Source of the DNA: Arthrobacter ipis
GTDB lineage: Bacteria > Actinomycetota > Actinomycetes > Actinomycetales > Micrococcaceae
NCBI RefSeq assembly: GCF_014694315.1
Contig: NZ_JAAOXD010000001.1
Coordinates: 1 to 64,000, forward strand
DNA: 64,000 bases
Reading direction: 5' to 3'
Shown: positions 53,515 through 63,949 of the stretch, one piece after another
How the letters are laid out: every line of letters starts with the position of its first letter
How positions within the stretch are numbered: the first letter of the stretch is position 1
Program-made: the position numbers and the translations under genes
The notes under the pieces: model-generated
What the model saw: the letters and a program-made list of their open reading frames with translations, nothing else
Told to the model about the DNA's origin: nothing
Databases searched by the model: none

Positions 53515-54555
53515 GTGCCGGACCCAGACTTCCAGCTGCCCGCCCAGGTAACCGCCACCGCCCTGGGACCCTGGCCGGGCCAGGACCCGGTGGAGGCCAA
53601 CCGCATCATCCGCGGTGAGCTCGGCAGCCCGCACCTGCCCTTTCTTGCTGAACTGCCTGACCGTGGCGTCGGTGCCGACGCCATAGGCCGCACCGCCTCA
53701 CTCCTGGTGGACCTGGCAGTGGACGTCCAGCCGCACGGCTGGCGGATCGTTGACCGGCCCGGGCGAGACCTTGTCCGGGCAAGGTCCGCCCTCTCCACGG
53801 ACATCAACGTGCTGGCCGACATCGCCGGCGAAGAGGACAGCGCCGCCGACGAATTCAAAGTCCAGCTGCGCGGCCCCTTGAGCCTGGCCGCCGGCCTGCA
53901 CCTCCACAACGGCGAGCGGGCCCTGATCGACTACGGCGCCCGCCGCGACATCGCTGCTTCCCTCGCCGCCGGGGTCGGCGCGCACTTGGCCAAGGTGTCC
54001 GCCGCCGTTCCCGGGGCCAGGCTCGTGGTGCAGCTCGACGAACCGGACATTGCCTCGGTCCTCGCCGGCACCATCCCCACTTCCAGCGGCTACCGGACCC
54101 TGCGCTCCGTCTCCGGACACGAGGTCACGGAGCTCTGGCGCGTGCTGGTTGACGCCCTCCGCGAGGCCGGCGCAGCCGAGATCGCCATCGCAGTGCCGGA
54201 GATCGAGGCCCCGTTCGAAAGGATTGTGGCTGCCGGCGCGGACGCCATCGCCGTTCCACTGCGGGCCCTGACCACCCGGCAGTGGGAACAGCTCGCGGAG
54301 GCAGTCGAAGCCGGCAAGCGGCTCTGGGCCGGTGCCCTGCAGGCTGACGGGCCGGGCGGCGTGCCGAAGGCATCCGACGTTGTCGAATCTGTCCGGCGTC
54401 CGTGGCAGCAGCTTGGACTGCCGCTGGCGTCGCTCGGCACGCTACGGGTCACGCCGTCGGGCGGCCTTGAAAGGCAGTCACCAGCCGCCGCGACGGAGGT
54501 CCTTACCCGCCTGACCCAGGTTGCCGACGGCCTGAACCAGCTGGCGCTCGGCTGA
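53515..54555 (+). CDS. MetE-like (UROD/MetE superfamily) protein lacking cysteine
   Basis: A 346-residue protein resembling the C-terminal catalytic barrel of cobalamin-independent methionine synthase (LVVQLDEPDIASVLAG; DAIAVPLRALTTRQWEQL). The protein contains no cysteine at all, so it cannot have the MetE His-Cys-Cys zinc site that activates homocysteine. It is probably a divergent paralogue with another role; similar genes occur near ligA and mnmA in actinobacteria. GTG start; coupled to chorismate mutase. Confidence 0.7.
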   Translation: MPDPDFQLPAQVTATALGPWPGQDPVEANRIIRGELGSPHLPFLAELPDRGVGADAIGRTASLLVDLAVDVQPHGWRIVDRPGRDLVRARSALSTDINVLADIAGEEDSAADEFKVQLRGPLSLAAGLHLHNGERALIDYGARRDIAASLAAGVGAHLAKVSAAVPGARLVVQLDEPDIASVLAGTIPTSSGYRTLRSVSGHEVTELWRVLVDALREAGAAEIAIAVPEIEAPFERIVAAGADAIAVPLRALTTRQWEQLAEAVEAGKRLWAGALQADGPGGVPKASDVVESVRRPWQQLGLPLASLGTLRVTPSGGLERQSPAAATEVLTRLTQVADGLNQLALG

Positions 54556-54586
54556 TCAGCGCCAGGGTGAGCAGGCTGGTGCTTCC

Positions 54587-55357
54587 TTAGCTTCGTCGCT
54601 CCCAGCGGTCGGGCCTGGCATACGCCGGAAGGAAACCTGCTGAAGAACTTCCGGACGGATAGGGTTCCAGGCGGTAGTCGAAGTGGCCGGCATAGACCAG
54701 GACGAGGCCGAGCTGCGGCTGGATCACCTTCACTTGGATCCTGTGCCGTCCGGTTTCCCCCGCGGCCGGGTCCCACCACTGCTCCGCGTACGCTTTCGCG
54801 TCAAGGGCGGCCGGCAGCGGCAACCGGAGCGGGCCGAGGAACAGCCGCGATACTTCGGAGACCCCGCGCAACCTACCCTCCGCTGTCACGTCGAGATTCA
54901 GGTCCGTGACCAGCCGGCGGTACCGGCCCACGTAGTCCACGAGGCGTGCTTGGCCATCGCCGCCGCCCGCTTCCACACTGGTGGTGTCCTGAAAGATCCT
55001 GGTCCTGGCAGGGAAGAATATTTCGCGCCGGGCAGTCAGGCTGGAGCGGCCGAAAGGATCGAGATGTGCATGGTTTTCGATCCGGAACGGCACGCCCTCG
55101 CCGTACTCCGGAAAGAAGGCCTGCTCACCGGCGGCCAGCCGAAGCATCGGCCGCAGCCACTGCTGCCTGCAGCCCACCACGTCGAAAACGCCCTCGCCGA
55201 CGCCGAAGCTGCCGGAACCCGGGGCGAGCGAAAAGTACTCCTGCAGTTCCGGCTGCAACCGGAAGAAGGCGGCGCCCAGCGCCTGGCGGTAGATCGCGGC
55301 GTTCACGGCGGCTCCTGATATGTTGTCTGACGATTCTGCATTCCGGCTGATACTCAC
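54587..55357 (-). CDS. DUF4166-like protein
   Basis: A 256-residue protein that I tentatively place in the DUF4166 family (AIYRQALGAAFFRLQPELQEYF; GVPFRIENHAHLDPFGRSSLTARREIFFP). Function is unknown. No signal peptide or membrane segment is evident. It is the last gene of the MoxR/DUF58 operon, overlapping DUF58 as GTGA, which argues for co-regulation but gives no role. Confidence 0.6.
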   Translation of the reverse strand: MSISRNAESSDNISGAAVNAAIYRQALGAAFFRLQPELQEYFSLAPGSGSFGVGEGVFDVVGCRQQWLRPMLRLAAGEQAFFPEYGEGVPFRIENHAHLDPFGRSSLTARREIFFPARTRIFQDTTSVEAGGGDGQARLVDYVGRYRRLVTDLNLDVTAEGRLRGVSEVSRLFLGPLRLPLPAALDAKAYAEQWWDPAAGETGRHRIQVKVIQPQLGLVLVYAGHFDYRLEPYPSGSSSAGFLPAYARPDRWERRS

Positions 55358-56646
55358 AGCCGCCCCGCCGCCTTGAGCCGGATATAGGCATCGGCCAGCG
55401 CGGGCGGCAGCTGGTGCGGCTCGGCGTCCACCACTTCGACGCCGAGCTGGCGGAGCTGGGCACCCACGGCTTCCCGCTCGAGGAGCGCCCGTTCCGCGGC
55501 CGCCGCGCGGAAAACCTGGGCCGCCGTCGTCCTGTCCTGGAGCATCTCGCCAAGCAGCGGGTCCCGGACCGACGCCACCACCACTACGTGCTGCTGGGCG
55601 AGCCGCGTCACCATCGGAATGAGGCCCTCCTCCGGCGCGCCGCCATCCAGGGCGGTCAGCAGCACCACGAGCGAACGGTGCGCCGACACCGCACGGACCT
55701 GGGCAGGCACCTGTGCCCAGTCCAGTTCGATGAGTTCTGCCTGCAGCGGCACCGCCGCCTGCACCAGTTGCCCCAGCAGGTTGCCGCCCGCCGTCGTGCC
55801 TGCCCGGGCGCGCATCCTCCGGTCGAAGGCGAAGAAGTCGACGCGGTCCCCGCCGCGTTCGGCAAGGACGCCCAGCAGCAGCGCGGCCTCGATGCCGGTA
55901 TCCAGCCGGGGCTCGTCGTTCACGCGCGCAGCGGCGGTCCGAGACGTGTCCAGCATGATCACCACACGCCGGTCGCGCTCCGGCCGCCAGGTGCGGACGA
56001 CGACGGCGGACCGCCTCGCCGTCGCGCGCCAGTCGATGGAGCGGACGTCATCGCCCCGGACATAGTCGCGCAGGGAGTCGAATTCGGTTCCGGCGCCTCG
56101 GATCTGCACTGCCGCCTTACCGTCGAGTTCCCGCAGCAGGCGCAGTTTTGATGGCAGGTGCCGCCGGGAATTGAAAGGCGGCAGCACCCGTAGCGATCCG
56201 GGAGCGTGCACCGTTTTCTGACGGGCCGCCAGCCGGAGCGGTCCGAAGGAGCGGACGGTGATGTGGGGCGCCTTGAGGTCACCGCGCCGGACCGGCCTGA
56301 GCCTGACGCCGAGGCGGCGCCGTTCACCGGCCGGAACTTCTGTGGCCTGGACCGGGTTTTCAGCCCCGGCGGAGGGCTGCCAGGCGTCGCGCACGACGGC
56401 CCTGAGCCTGCGCCTGCCACGGTTATGCACCGTCAGCACGGAGTCCGCCGTGCCCCCGAGTGTGACGTTGGCGGGCGCTGACCTTTCCACCGAGACCTGC
56501 TGCAGTGCCGCGGCCAGCAGTACGTCCAACAGGATCAGGACGCCAAGAACCAGAAGCACGCCAAGCACGGTCAGCCAGCCGGGAAAGAGCAGCACCGGCG
56601 CCAGCCCGGCTGCCGCCAGGAGTACCAACCGTCCGGAAATGGCCAT
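55354..56646 (-). CDS. DUF58 domain (vWA-like) membrane protein
   Basis: About 430 residues from ATG 56646. Two N-terminal membrane helices are followed by a beta-rich region and the DUF58 core with a MIDAS-like segment: EFDSLRDYVRGDDVRSIDWRATAR, and VVIMLDTSRTAAARV. DUF58 proteins typically work with MoxR ATPases in cofactor insertion or assembly of envelope complexes. The start chosen is 4 nt after the moxR stop; an upstream frame would overlap moxR. Confidence 0.85.
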   Translation of the reverse strand: MAISGRLVLLAAAGLAPVLLFPGWLTVLGVLLVLGVLILLDVLLAAALQQVSVERSAPANVTLGGTADSVLTVHNRGRRRLRAVVRDAWQPSAGAENPVQATEVPAGERRRLGVRLRPVRRGDLKAPHITVRSFGPLRLAARQKTVHAPGSLRVLPPFNSRRHLPSKLRLLRELDGKAAVQIRGAGTEFDSLRDYVRGDDVRSIDWRATARRSAVVVRTWRPERDRRVVIMLDTSRTAAARVNDEPRLDTGIEAALLLGVLAERGGDRVDFFAFDRRMRARAGTTAGGNLLGQLVQAAVPLQAELIELDWAQVPAQVRAVSAHRSLVVLLTALDGGAPEEGLIPMVTRLAQQHVVVVASVRDPLLGEMLQDRTTAAQVFRAAAAERALLEREAVGAQLRQLGVEVVDAEPHQLPPALADAYIRLKAAGRL

Positions 56647-56650
56647 GGGA

Positions 56651-57702
<1,052 letters not shown>

Positions 57703-57706
<4 letters not shown>

Positions 57707-58983
57707 CTGGCCTGTACCTCTTTCTCTAGTCGGACAAGTTCCTGTGCCCAGCGGACAAGCTGGCCCTCGGTCGCAGGACGGTGCTGCAGGAGCTGCTGTA
57801 TTTCGGCGGCGTTCCGGTCCAAATGGCGGGCTGCGGCGGCCGCCACGTCAGAGCCGGCCACGTCAGAAAGCCCGGCTGCGGTGCCCACCCGGAGTGCCGA
57901 GGCAAGCCGGACGACGGTGCCGGCACGGAGGGTGTCCGCCGCCCTGGCAACGTCGTGGGCCTCGTGGTACAGGCGGGCCCTGCCCTCGGCGGTTTCGGCG
58001 GACTTCACCACCACCGGCAGGGGTTCGAAGACCAGCGGGCCCAGACGGCGCCCGCGCCACAGCACGGCAAACAGGGCCACCACAATGAGCCACGGGGCCA
58101 CAAACGCCGACCACGCCGGTGCAAGCTCGGCCAGGGTCTTCGGGGCGGGGCTGCCCCCGAGGTCCCCGGGACCCGGCAGGTACCAGACGAGGTCTCCCTG
58201 GCTGCCCAGGGTCCGCAGGGTGAGGGCGGCGTTGCCGTTGGCGGCCAGGAACTGGTTGCTGATCACGGCTGTGCTGCCGATGACCACGAGCTTGCCGTCC
58301 TCTGCCGAGGCGTAAAGGCCACGCCCGCTCCCGCCGGCGCCGTAGCAGACGGTGCCGCCGGCGTAGAGGAAGCCTCCGTCCGCGCTGATGTCGCCGGCGG
58401 CCTGGGCATCGGCAACGGTGCATTCCGGCTGGAGGGTCTTCTCCGAGCCGGGGACCACCCCGGCCTGCCGGATGGTGCTGCCCAGACCGGTCAGCGTGGC
58501 CAGGCGCGGCGAGACGACCACCAGCCGGTCCGTCTCTGCAAGCAGCCGGCGGAGCCGTTCGGGAGCAAGGAACCCGCGCTGGTCGTAGACCAGGACAGTA
58601 GAGCCGGACCCTCTGCCGCGGCTTGCACGCGCTGCTGCCAGAGTCTCCTCAAACGACGCCGTCTGTTCAGCAGTGACGCCCTGAGCACCGAGGATTTGGG
58701 CTGCTGCCCTGGCACCCTGCGGGCCGGGGTTGCGGATGGACAGCTCCTGGTTGTCCCCCTGTTGCGTCGACTGGAACGCGAGGACCACCGCAAGGGCAAC
58801 GGCCAGGGCCAGGCCGAAGAGCACTCCCGCCCGGTGCCTGCGCATCCAGCCGGTCTTCCTGCGTCGGGCTGCGACCATGACGCCGCCTTCGCTCATACCG
58901 CCGCCCGGCGGGGTATCAGTGCCGGCTGCATCCGTGCCAGCTGCTTCCGTGCCGGCCAGTTGCGCGCGGGGGAGATGCGTCAC
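57703..58983 (-). CDS. DUF4350 domain membrane protein
   Basis: 426 residues: a short Ala/Gly/Thr-rich start with an AAGTD repeat, one helix (about 55-70), an extracytoplasmic DUF4350 region (about 80-250; SIRNPGPQGARAAAQILGAQGV, VLVYDQRGFLAP, IGSTAVISNQFL), a second helix (about 285-305) and a cytosolic C-terminus. Function unknown; always found with MoxR/DUF58/DUF4129 in actinobacteria as far as I recall. GTG start overlaps the upstream stop (GTGA). Confidence 0.82.
58919..58956 (-). repeat. 15-bp-period repeat in the DUF4350 gene
   Basis: Units GTGCCGGCTGCATCC and GTGCCAGCTGCTTCC plus a partial third copy (plus-strand view) encode AAGTD-type repeats at the N-terminus. Confidence 0.75.
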
Positions 58984-59687
58984 TTGGGCACCGCCAGTCC
59001 GCCGGGCGCGCCCTCTGCGTAGGAAGGCGTGAGCCTTTCCAGGGTCGAGTCCAGCTCAGCCACCGCGGCATGGTCGGCTGCCAGCGCGCTCCCACTGCCG
59101 TAGCGGACAGCATCAAAGATGCGGGCAGCGGCCTCGAGTTTGTCACCGGCCGCAGGGAACGCCCGGCTGAGCTGTCCGGCAGCCTCGTCGGCTGTCCGGC
59201 CGGGCTGGGGGTCCAGGACGGCCCGGTCCTCGGCCGAACTCACCAGCGCGCGGAACTGTTCGACGACGGCGGCCGCCCAATCACCACGTGCGGCCGCGGC
59301 TTTTGCACGCTCCCGGTAGTCGGCTGCGGTGGCGGCTGCTTCGGCATCGAAAATCTCCTTCGGAGCGCGGCGGCGGGGGTTCAGCCGTGGCCGCGCCAGG
59401 ATGATGGCCACAGCTAACAGAATGGCGATGCCAAGGCCGATGAAGGGCGCCACCGGAGGTCCTTCGGCAGGGGACTGGCCATCGGTCACGGACTGCAGCC
59501 AGTCGAGGAACTGCTGCCAGAGGGTTTCCAGCCAGCCGGGTGCCGCCTCCCTGTACTCGCGTTTGGAGAGCTCCTCCACGGCCCAGCGGCGCGCTTCTTC
59601 CCGGTCAGGCTGCACCGGCGCTTCCAGGGTCCGGTTCAGCAGTGCCGTGGCGTGCCCCAGGGCCGGGACGAAGCCGACGGTGCTCAT
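58980..59687 (-). CDS. DUF4129 domain membrane protein
   Basis: 235 residues. One membrane helix (about 85-105) separates an N-terminal extracytoplasmic part (EEARRWAVEELSKREYREAAPGWLETLWQQFLDWL) from a cytosolic DUF4129 helical domain (REAAKAAAARGDWAAAVVEQFRALVSSAE-like). In other bacteria DUF4129 is the C-terminal part of transglutaminase TgpA proteins; here it is alone. ATG overlaps the upstream stop (ATGA). Confidence 0.82.
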   Translation of the reverse strand: MSTVGFVPALGHATALLNRTLEAPVQPDREEARRWAVEELSKREYREAAPGWLETLWQQFLDWLQSVTDGQSPAEGPPVAPFIGLGIAILLAVAIILARPRLNPRRRAPKEIFDAEAAATAADYRERAKAAAARGDWAAAVVEQFRALVSSAEDRAVLDPQPGRTADEAAGQLSRAFPAAGDKLEAAARIFDAVRYGSGSALAADHAAVAELDSTLERLTPSYAEGAPGGLAVPK

Positions 59688-61039
59688 CCCGGCATCGTCG
59701 GCGGCCCCGGGGGCGGCGGCCAGCCTGCTGAATTCCCGTAAGGGCCGGCCTGATGGGTGCCGGGTTGGTATGGGCCCTGTTGGTAGGGCCAGGGCTGTTG
59801 AGGGTCTGCGCTGTTCCGGCCCGGGCTGTAGACAGGCACGTCCCGGCCCGGAATGCCGCCGTCGTCATGGCCCGTTTCCAGTAGCCGGAGCAGCGCGATG
59901 TCCAGTCCGTCGTTGCGCATCCGCAAATCCATGTAGAGCAAAGCCATGACCGACGTCTGGAAGGCGAACGCCACGGCGCCGACGGCGGCGGACACGATCG
60001 CCGTGGCGACACCCACCACTGCCTGCAGGGCGGCCGCCTGGCTGGCCGGGTCCTGGGGGCCTGCCACGGTGGTGAGCAGGGTGAGCGGGATGAGGACGAT
60101 CTGGCCAATGATGCCGACGAGGAGTGACACCACGAGGACGATGCCGAAGACCCGCCACCAGCTTCTCCGGGTGACGGCCCAGGAACGCCGTATGCCATCC
60201 AGCGCTCCCACGTCCTCGACGACGATGACGGCAGGTGCGACAGTCAGCTTGACGGAAACCCAGATTGTGGCTGCGATAAAGGCCAAAAACAGCGGAAGCA
60301 CGATGACCAGGGACCCGGTACCCATCGAACTGGCCAGCAGTACGGTGGCCAGGGCCATGAGGGCGCCGCCCAGCAGCACGGTTGCCACCCCGATCCCGGC
60401 GAGGCGGACCAGCGCCCACGCCCGGCCCCGCGCCAGCAGCCACATCTGCCGGAAGCCCGTTTGCCGGTTGAGGATGGACCGGGCCACGGGGACCACCATG
60501 GCCCCCTGCATCACCAGGGAGATAAACACCGTTACCAGGCCGAAAAGCACAAAGCCGCCCGCCACGGCCGCAAAGAGGGAGGTCATCTCAGAAGTGCTGA
60601 GGCTCGTCAGCCAGGCCTCTGCGGAAGCATCGGATGCCGGGGTGACCAGCGGGACGACGCCGGCAATCACAGCCCCCAACGCCTGGGCAATGAGGCCTGC
60701 TCCAAGCATCGCCTTGGGATTCCGCCGGATCGTCTTGAAGGCCCCGTCCATGATTTCGCCGAACATCAGCGGCCGCAGCGGAACCACGCCGGGTTTCGGC
60801 GGGGCCGCGTACACGGGAAAGGGAACGGCGGGGTTCAGTCCTGTGGGCTTCGGCGGCGCTGCGGGATGTGGGTTTGCGCTCCACTGGTGGGGCGGCCCGT
60901 AGGGCTGGTGGGCACTGGGCTGATACGGTCCGGATTGGTAGGGCCCGGGCTGCTGGCTGCCCCACTGCGGGGGTGCGCCCCATGGCTGTTCAGGCGGCCT
61001 TTCGCCGGACGGCGGGTGCTGCGGATCCTGCTCTGACAA
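59684..61039 (-). CDS. Membrane protein with glycerophosphodiester phosphodiesterase membrane domain
   Basis: About 451 residues. The N-terminal 90 are Pro/Gln/Tyr-rich, followed by six helices of the GPDPase membrane domain (RPLMFGEIMDGAFKTIRRNPKAMLGAGL; AVIVVEDVGALDGIRRSWAVTRRSWWRV). No phosphodiesterase catalytic domain is present. TTG 61039 is preferred because GGGGAGGA lies about 5 nt upstream. It heads the six-gene operon and is divergent from mtrA. Role unknown. Confidence 0.8.
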   Translation of the reverse strand: MSEQDPQHPPSGERPPEQPWGAPPQWGSQQPGPYQSGPYQPSAHQPYGPPHQWSANPHPAAPPKPTGLNPAVPFPVYAAPPKPGVVPLRPLMFGEIMDGAFKTIRRNPKAMLGAGLIAQALGAVIAGVVPLVTPASDASAEAWLTSLSTSEMTSLFAAVAGGFVLFGLVTVFISLVMQGAMVVPVARSILNRQTGFRQMWLLARGRAWALVRLAGIGVATVLLGGALMALATVLLASSMGTGSLVIVLPLFLAFIAATIWVSVKLTVAPAVIVVEDVGALDGIRRSWAVTRRSWWRVFGIVLVVSLLVGIIGQIVLIPLTLLTTVAGPQDPASQAAALQAVVGVATAIVSAAVGAVAFAFQTSVMALLYMDLRMRNDGLDIALLRLLETGHDDGGIPGRDVPVYSPGRNSADPQQPWPYQQGPYQPGTHQAGPYGNSAGWPPPPGPPTMPG

Positions 61040-61233
61040 CCTGTTCCTCCCCAAGGTGCGCACAGACCAACGGCTGGGCACCTCCAGACTATAGTTCCGC
61101 CGTCGGGCATCCTAGCTTCCGGCCGGTTCGGGCTGCGGCGGACCGCTGGCTGCCGTGTCCGGCACCCCGGCACGCGCCCCGCCGAAAACTCCATCAATAA
61201 GACAAAGCAACAGCAATAAGGGAATATATAACT

Positions 61234-61908
61234 ATGAAGGCACGCATTCTGGTGGTTGATGATGACGAGGCGCTCGCAGAAATGATCGGCATTGTCCTGC
61301 GCAACGACGGCTTTGAGCCCGTCTTCTGCGCGGACGGCGGACAGGCTCTGGACGTCTTTCGCACATCAAAGCCGGATCTCGTGCTCCTCGACCTGATGCT
61401 GCCGGGAACGGACGGCATCGAGGTATGCCGGCAGATCCGCTCCGAGTCGGACGTGCCGATCGTCATGCTGACGGCCAAATCGGACACCTCCGATGTGGTC
61501 AGGGGACTGGAGTCGGGTGCCGACGATTACGTGCCCAAGCCCTTCAAGCCGGCGGAACTTGTTGCCCGGGTGCGGGCGCGCCTGCGCCCCGGTGACCAGA
61601 AGGCGCCCGAAACGCTGCGCATTGCGGACATCACCATCGACGTCGCCGGCCACCTGGTGAGCCGTGGCGACGAGCGGATTTCACTGACCCCGCTCGAATT
61701 CGATCTCCTGGTGGCCCTGGCGCGCAAGCCCTGGCAGGTATTCACCCGCGAGCTGCTTCTTGAGCAGGTCTGGGGCTACCGGCACGCGGCTGACACCCGG
61801 CTGGTCAATGTCCATGTCCAGCGACTGCGGTCCAAGATTGAACGTGATCCGGAAGCTCCGGAAGTTGTAATGACGGTTCGTGGTGTCGGCTACAAAGCAG
61901 GGTCCTGA
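61234..61908 (+). CDS. mtrA: Response regulator MtrA
   Basis: An OmpR-family regulator of 224 residues: receiver domain with D9-D10 acidic pocket, phosphoacceptor D53 (LLDLML), T in VMLTAKSD and K in YVPKPFKP, then a winged-helix DNA-binding domain (about 130-224; LTPLEFDLLVALARKP, RLRSKIERDPEAPEVVMTVRGVGYKAG). In mycobacteria and corynebacteria it controls cell-wall, division and osmotic genes and is essential in M. tuberculosis. AAGGGA precedes ATG 61234 by about 11 nt. Confidence 0.94.
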   Translation: MKARILVVDDDEALAEMIGIVLRNDGFEPVFCADGGQALDVFRTSKPDLVLLDLMLPGTDGIEVCRQIRSESDVPIVMLTAKSDTSDVVRGLESGADDYVPKPFKPAELVARVRARLRPGDQKAPETLRIADITIDVAGHLVSRGDERISLTPLEFDLLVALARKPWQVFTRELLLEQVWGYRHAADTRLVNVHVQRLRSKIERDPEAPEVVMTVRGVGYKAGS

Positions 61909-63949
61909 ACCGCAGGGCCAGAATCCCCCTGAGACGCCCGCGGGATCCGGTCCCCGCGGGAACTCGCCGGCGGCAGAGAACGCTCGGGACGGCGCTCGCA
62001 AACCCGGTCCGCGCCCAAGCCCGGAGCACACCGACGCCTTCGGGGCCGGACTCGCGGGGTTGCCCTTGCGGGCCCGGATCTGGCAGCGCCGCGCCCTCAT
62101 CGTCGTGCTGCGGGTCGGCCGCCTGGTGCGCACCGGCGTCGACCGCATCTTTCCCGGCATCCGGCATCTGCTGCACTCCCTGCAGCGGCGGTGGCGCAGG
62201 TCGCTGCAGTTTCGCACTGTCCTGACCACCCTGCTGCTGTCCGTAAGCTCGTTCGCGATCGTCGGCGCTTACCTGTCCAACCAGATTGCCAACAACCTGT
62301 TCCACGAACGGCTGACGCAGGCGGAGTCCGAGACCCGCTACAACGTCAAGCAGGTGCAGGACACGTTCGACGGCGCCCAGGTCACCGACCAGTCAAGCGT
62401 GATCACGCTCGTCTACGACACCCTCAACGCCGTTGAGGGCAAGGGCTCGGTGATCCAGCGCCGCTACGTATTTGAGGCGATGCCGGAGCAGACCAAGCCC
62501 CGCAACCGGTGGGTGGAGTCGCGCGCATCCGACCAATTGACCATCAGCGTCATTCCCCCAGACCTCCGGGCAGCAGTCCAGGACTCCGGCAAGGAGCAGT
62601 TCTGGGCGTCCACGGAGTTCCCGGTGGGAACAGAAGACCGGCCGGGCATCGCCGTCGGCAACAAGGTGACGTTCAACGGCACGGTTTACGAGCTTTATCT
62701 GATCTACGACCTCAACACGGCACAGCAGACCCTGAACGAAATCCAGAATGTCCTCTGGGCCGGCGGCGCTGCGCTGATCCTCATGATCGGCGGCATCGCC
62801 TGGTACGTCACGCGCAACGTGGTGAGTCCCGTCAGCCACGCCGCCGTGGTCTCGGAAAAGCTGGCAGCAGGCCAGCTGCAGGAACGCATGGTGGTCAAGG
62901 GGGAGGACGAGGTGGCACGCCTCGGGGCTTCGTTCAACCATATGGCCGCGAGCCTGCAGGAGCAGATCACGCAACTGGCCACGCTGTCCCAGATGCAGCA
63001 GCGGTTCGTTTCCGACGTGTCCCACGAGCTCCGGACCCCGCTGACCACCGTCCGGATGGCCGCTGAGGTGCTGTACGACGCCCGCAACGACTTCGACCCC
63101 ATCAACAAGAGGTCCGCCGAACTGCTCTACAACCAGGTGGAGAGGTTCCAGTCGCTGCTGGCGGACCTGCTGGAAATTTCCAGATTCGACGCCGGCGTGG
63201 CCATGCTCGACGCCGAGGCGACGGACATCGTCCAGCTCATCTCGCACGTGATGGAGGGCGCGGCCCCCGTCGCCGAAGAGTACGGCTCGACGATGAAGCT
63301 GAATGCGCCGGAAGGCAGCGTCGTGGTGGAAATGGACTCCCGGCGCATTGACCGCATCCTCCGGAACCTGATCCTGAACGCCCTCGAACACGGCGAAGGC
63401 CGGGCGGTCAACATCTCCGTCGCCTCCAACGCGGACGCTGTCGCCGTCACCGTCAGGGACCACGGAATCGGCATGAGTCCCGCCGAGGCGGCCCGCGTCT
63501 TCGACCGCTTCTGGCGCGCCGATCCCGCCCGGGCCCGCACCACCGGCGGCAGCGGGCTGGGCCTGTCCATTGCCACCGAGGACACCAAACTGCACAACGG
63601 CTGGCTCCAGGCCTGGGGGAACACCGGGGTCGGCTCCAACTTCAGGCTCACGCTCCCGCTTAAACAGGGCGGCACCATCACAAAGTCGCCGCTGCCCCTT
63701 GAACCTGCAGACGTGGGGCTCGGCAGGCCCGGCGACCACAGCGTCCTCGTGCTGGGTTCCGGCGCCACCGCTGCGCTGGAGGGACCAGCGCCAAAGAACT
63801 CTGCGCCGCAAGACTCCGCTGCCGCAGGTAACGCCGGCGCCGTGGCAGGGGACTTCGCCGCGGGCACGTCGCCGGCCACGAATGCCGAGCCCGCTGCGGC
63901 CGCCGCATCGCGCAAACCGGAGACAGCGCGCACCGGGGAGCGTTCGTGA
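61880..63949 (+). CDS. mtrB: Sensor histidine kinase MtrB
   Basis: 689 residues: a basic, Pro-rich cytosolic start, helix 1 (about 118-138), an extracytoplasmic sensor loop, helix 2 (about 290-312), HAMP domain, then H-box SDVSHELRTPLTTVR (H382) and N/G boxes (LRNLILNALEHGEG, DHGIGM, TGGSGLGLS). It overlaps mtrA by 29 nt; the start GTG 61880 is uncertain and other GTGs lie nearby. The C-terminus is a long Ala-rich tail. Forms the MtrAB system with the lipoprotein LpqB. Confidence 0.92.
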   Translation: MVSATKQGPEPQGQNPPETPAGSGPRGNSPAAENARDGARKPGPRPSPEHTDAFGAGLAGLPLRARIWQRRALIVVLRVGRLVRTGVDRIFPGIRHLLHSLQRRWRRSLQFRTVLTTLLLSVSSFAIVGAYLSNQIANNLFHERLTQAESETRYNVKQVQDTFDGAQVTDQSSVITLVYDTLNAVEGKGSVIQRRYVFEAMPEQTKPRNRWVESRASDQLTISVIPPDLRAAVQDSGKEQFWASTEFPVGTEDRPGIAVGNKVTFNGTVYELYLIYDLNTAQQTLNEIQNVLWAGGAALILMIGGIAWYVTRNVVSPVSHAAVVSEKLAAGQLQERMVVKGEDEVARLGASFNHMAASLQEQITQLATLSQMQQRFVSDVSHELRTPLTTVRMAAEVLYDARNDFDPINKRSAELLYNQVERFQSLLADLLEISRFDAGVAMLDAEATDIVQLISHVMEGAAPVAEEYGSTMKLNAPEGSVVVEMDSRRIDRILRNLILNALEHGEGRAVNISVASNADAVAVTVRDHGIGMSPAEAARVFDRFWRADPARARTTGGSGLGLSIATEDTKLHNGWLQAWGNTGVGSNFRLTLPLKQGGTITKSPLPLEPADVGLGRPGDHSVLVLGSGATAALEGPAPKNSAPQDSAAAGNAGAVAGDFAAGTSPATNAEPAAAAASRKPETARTGERS

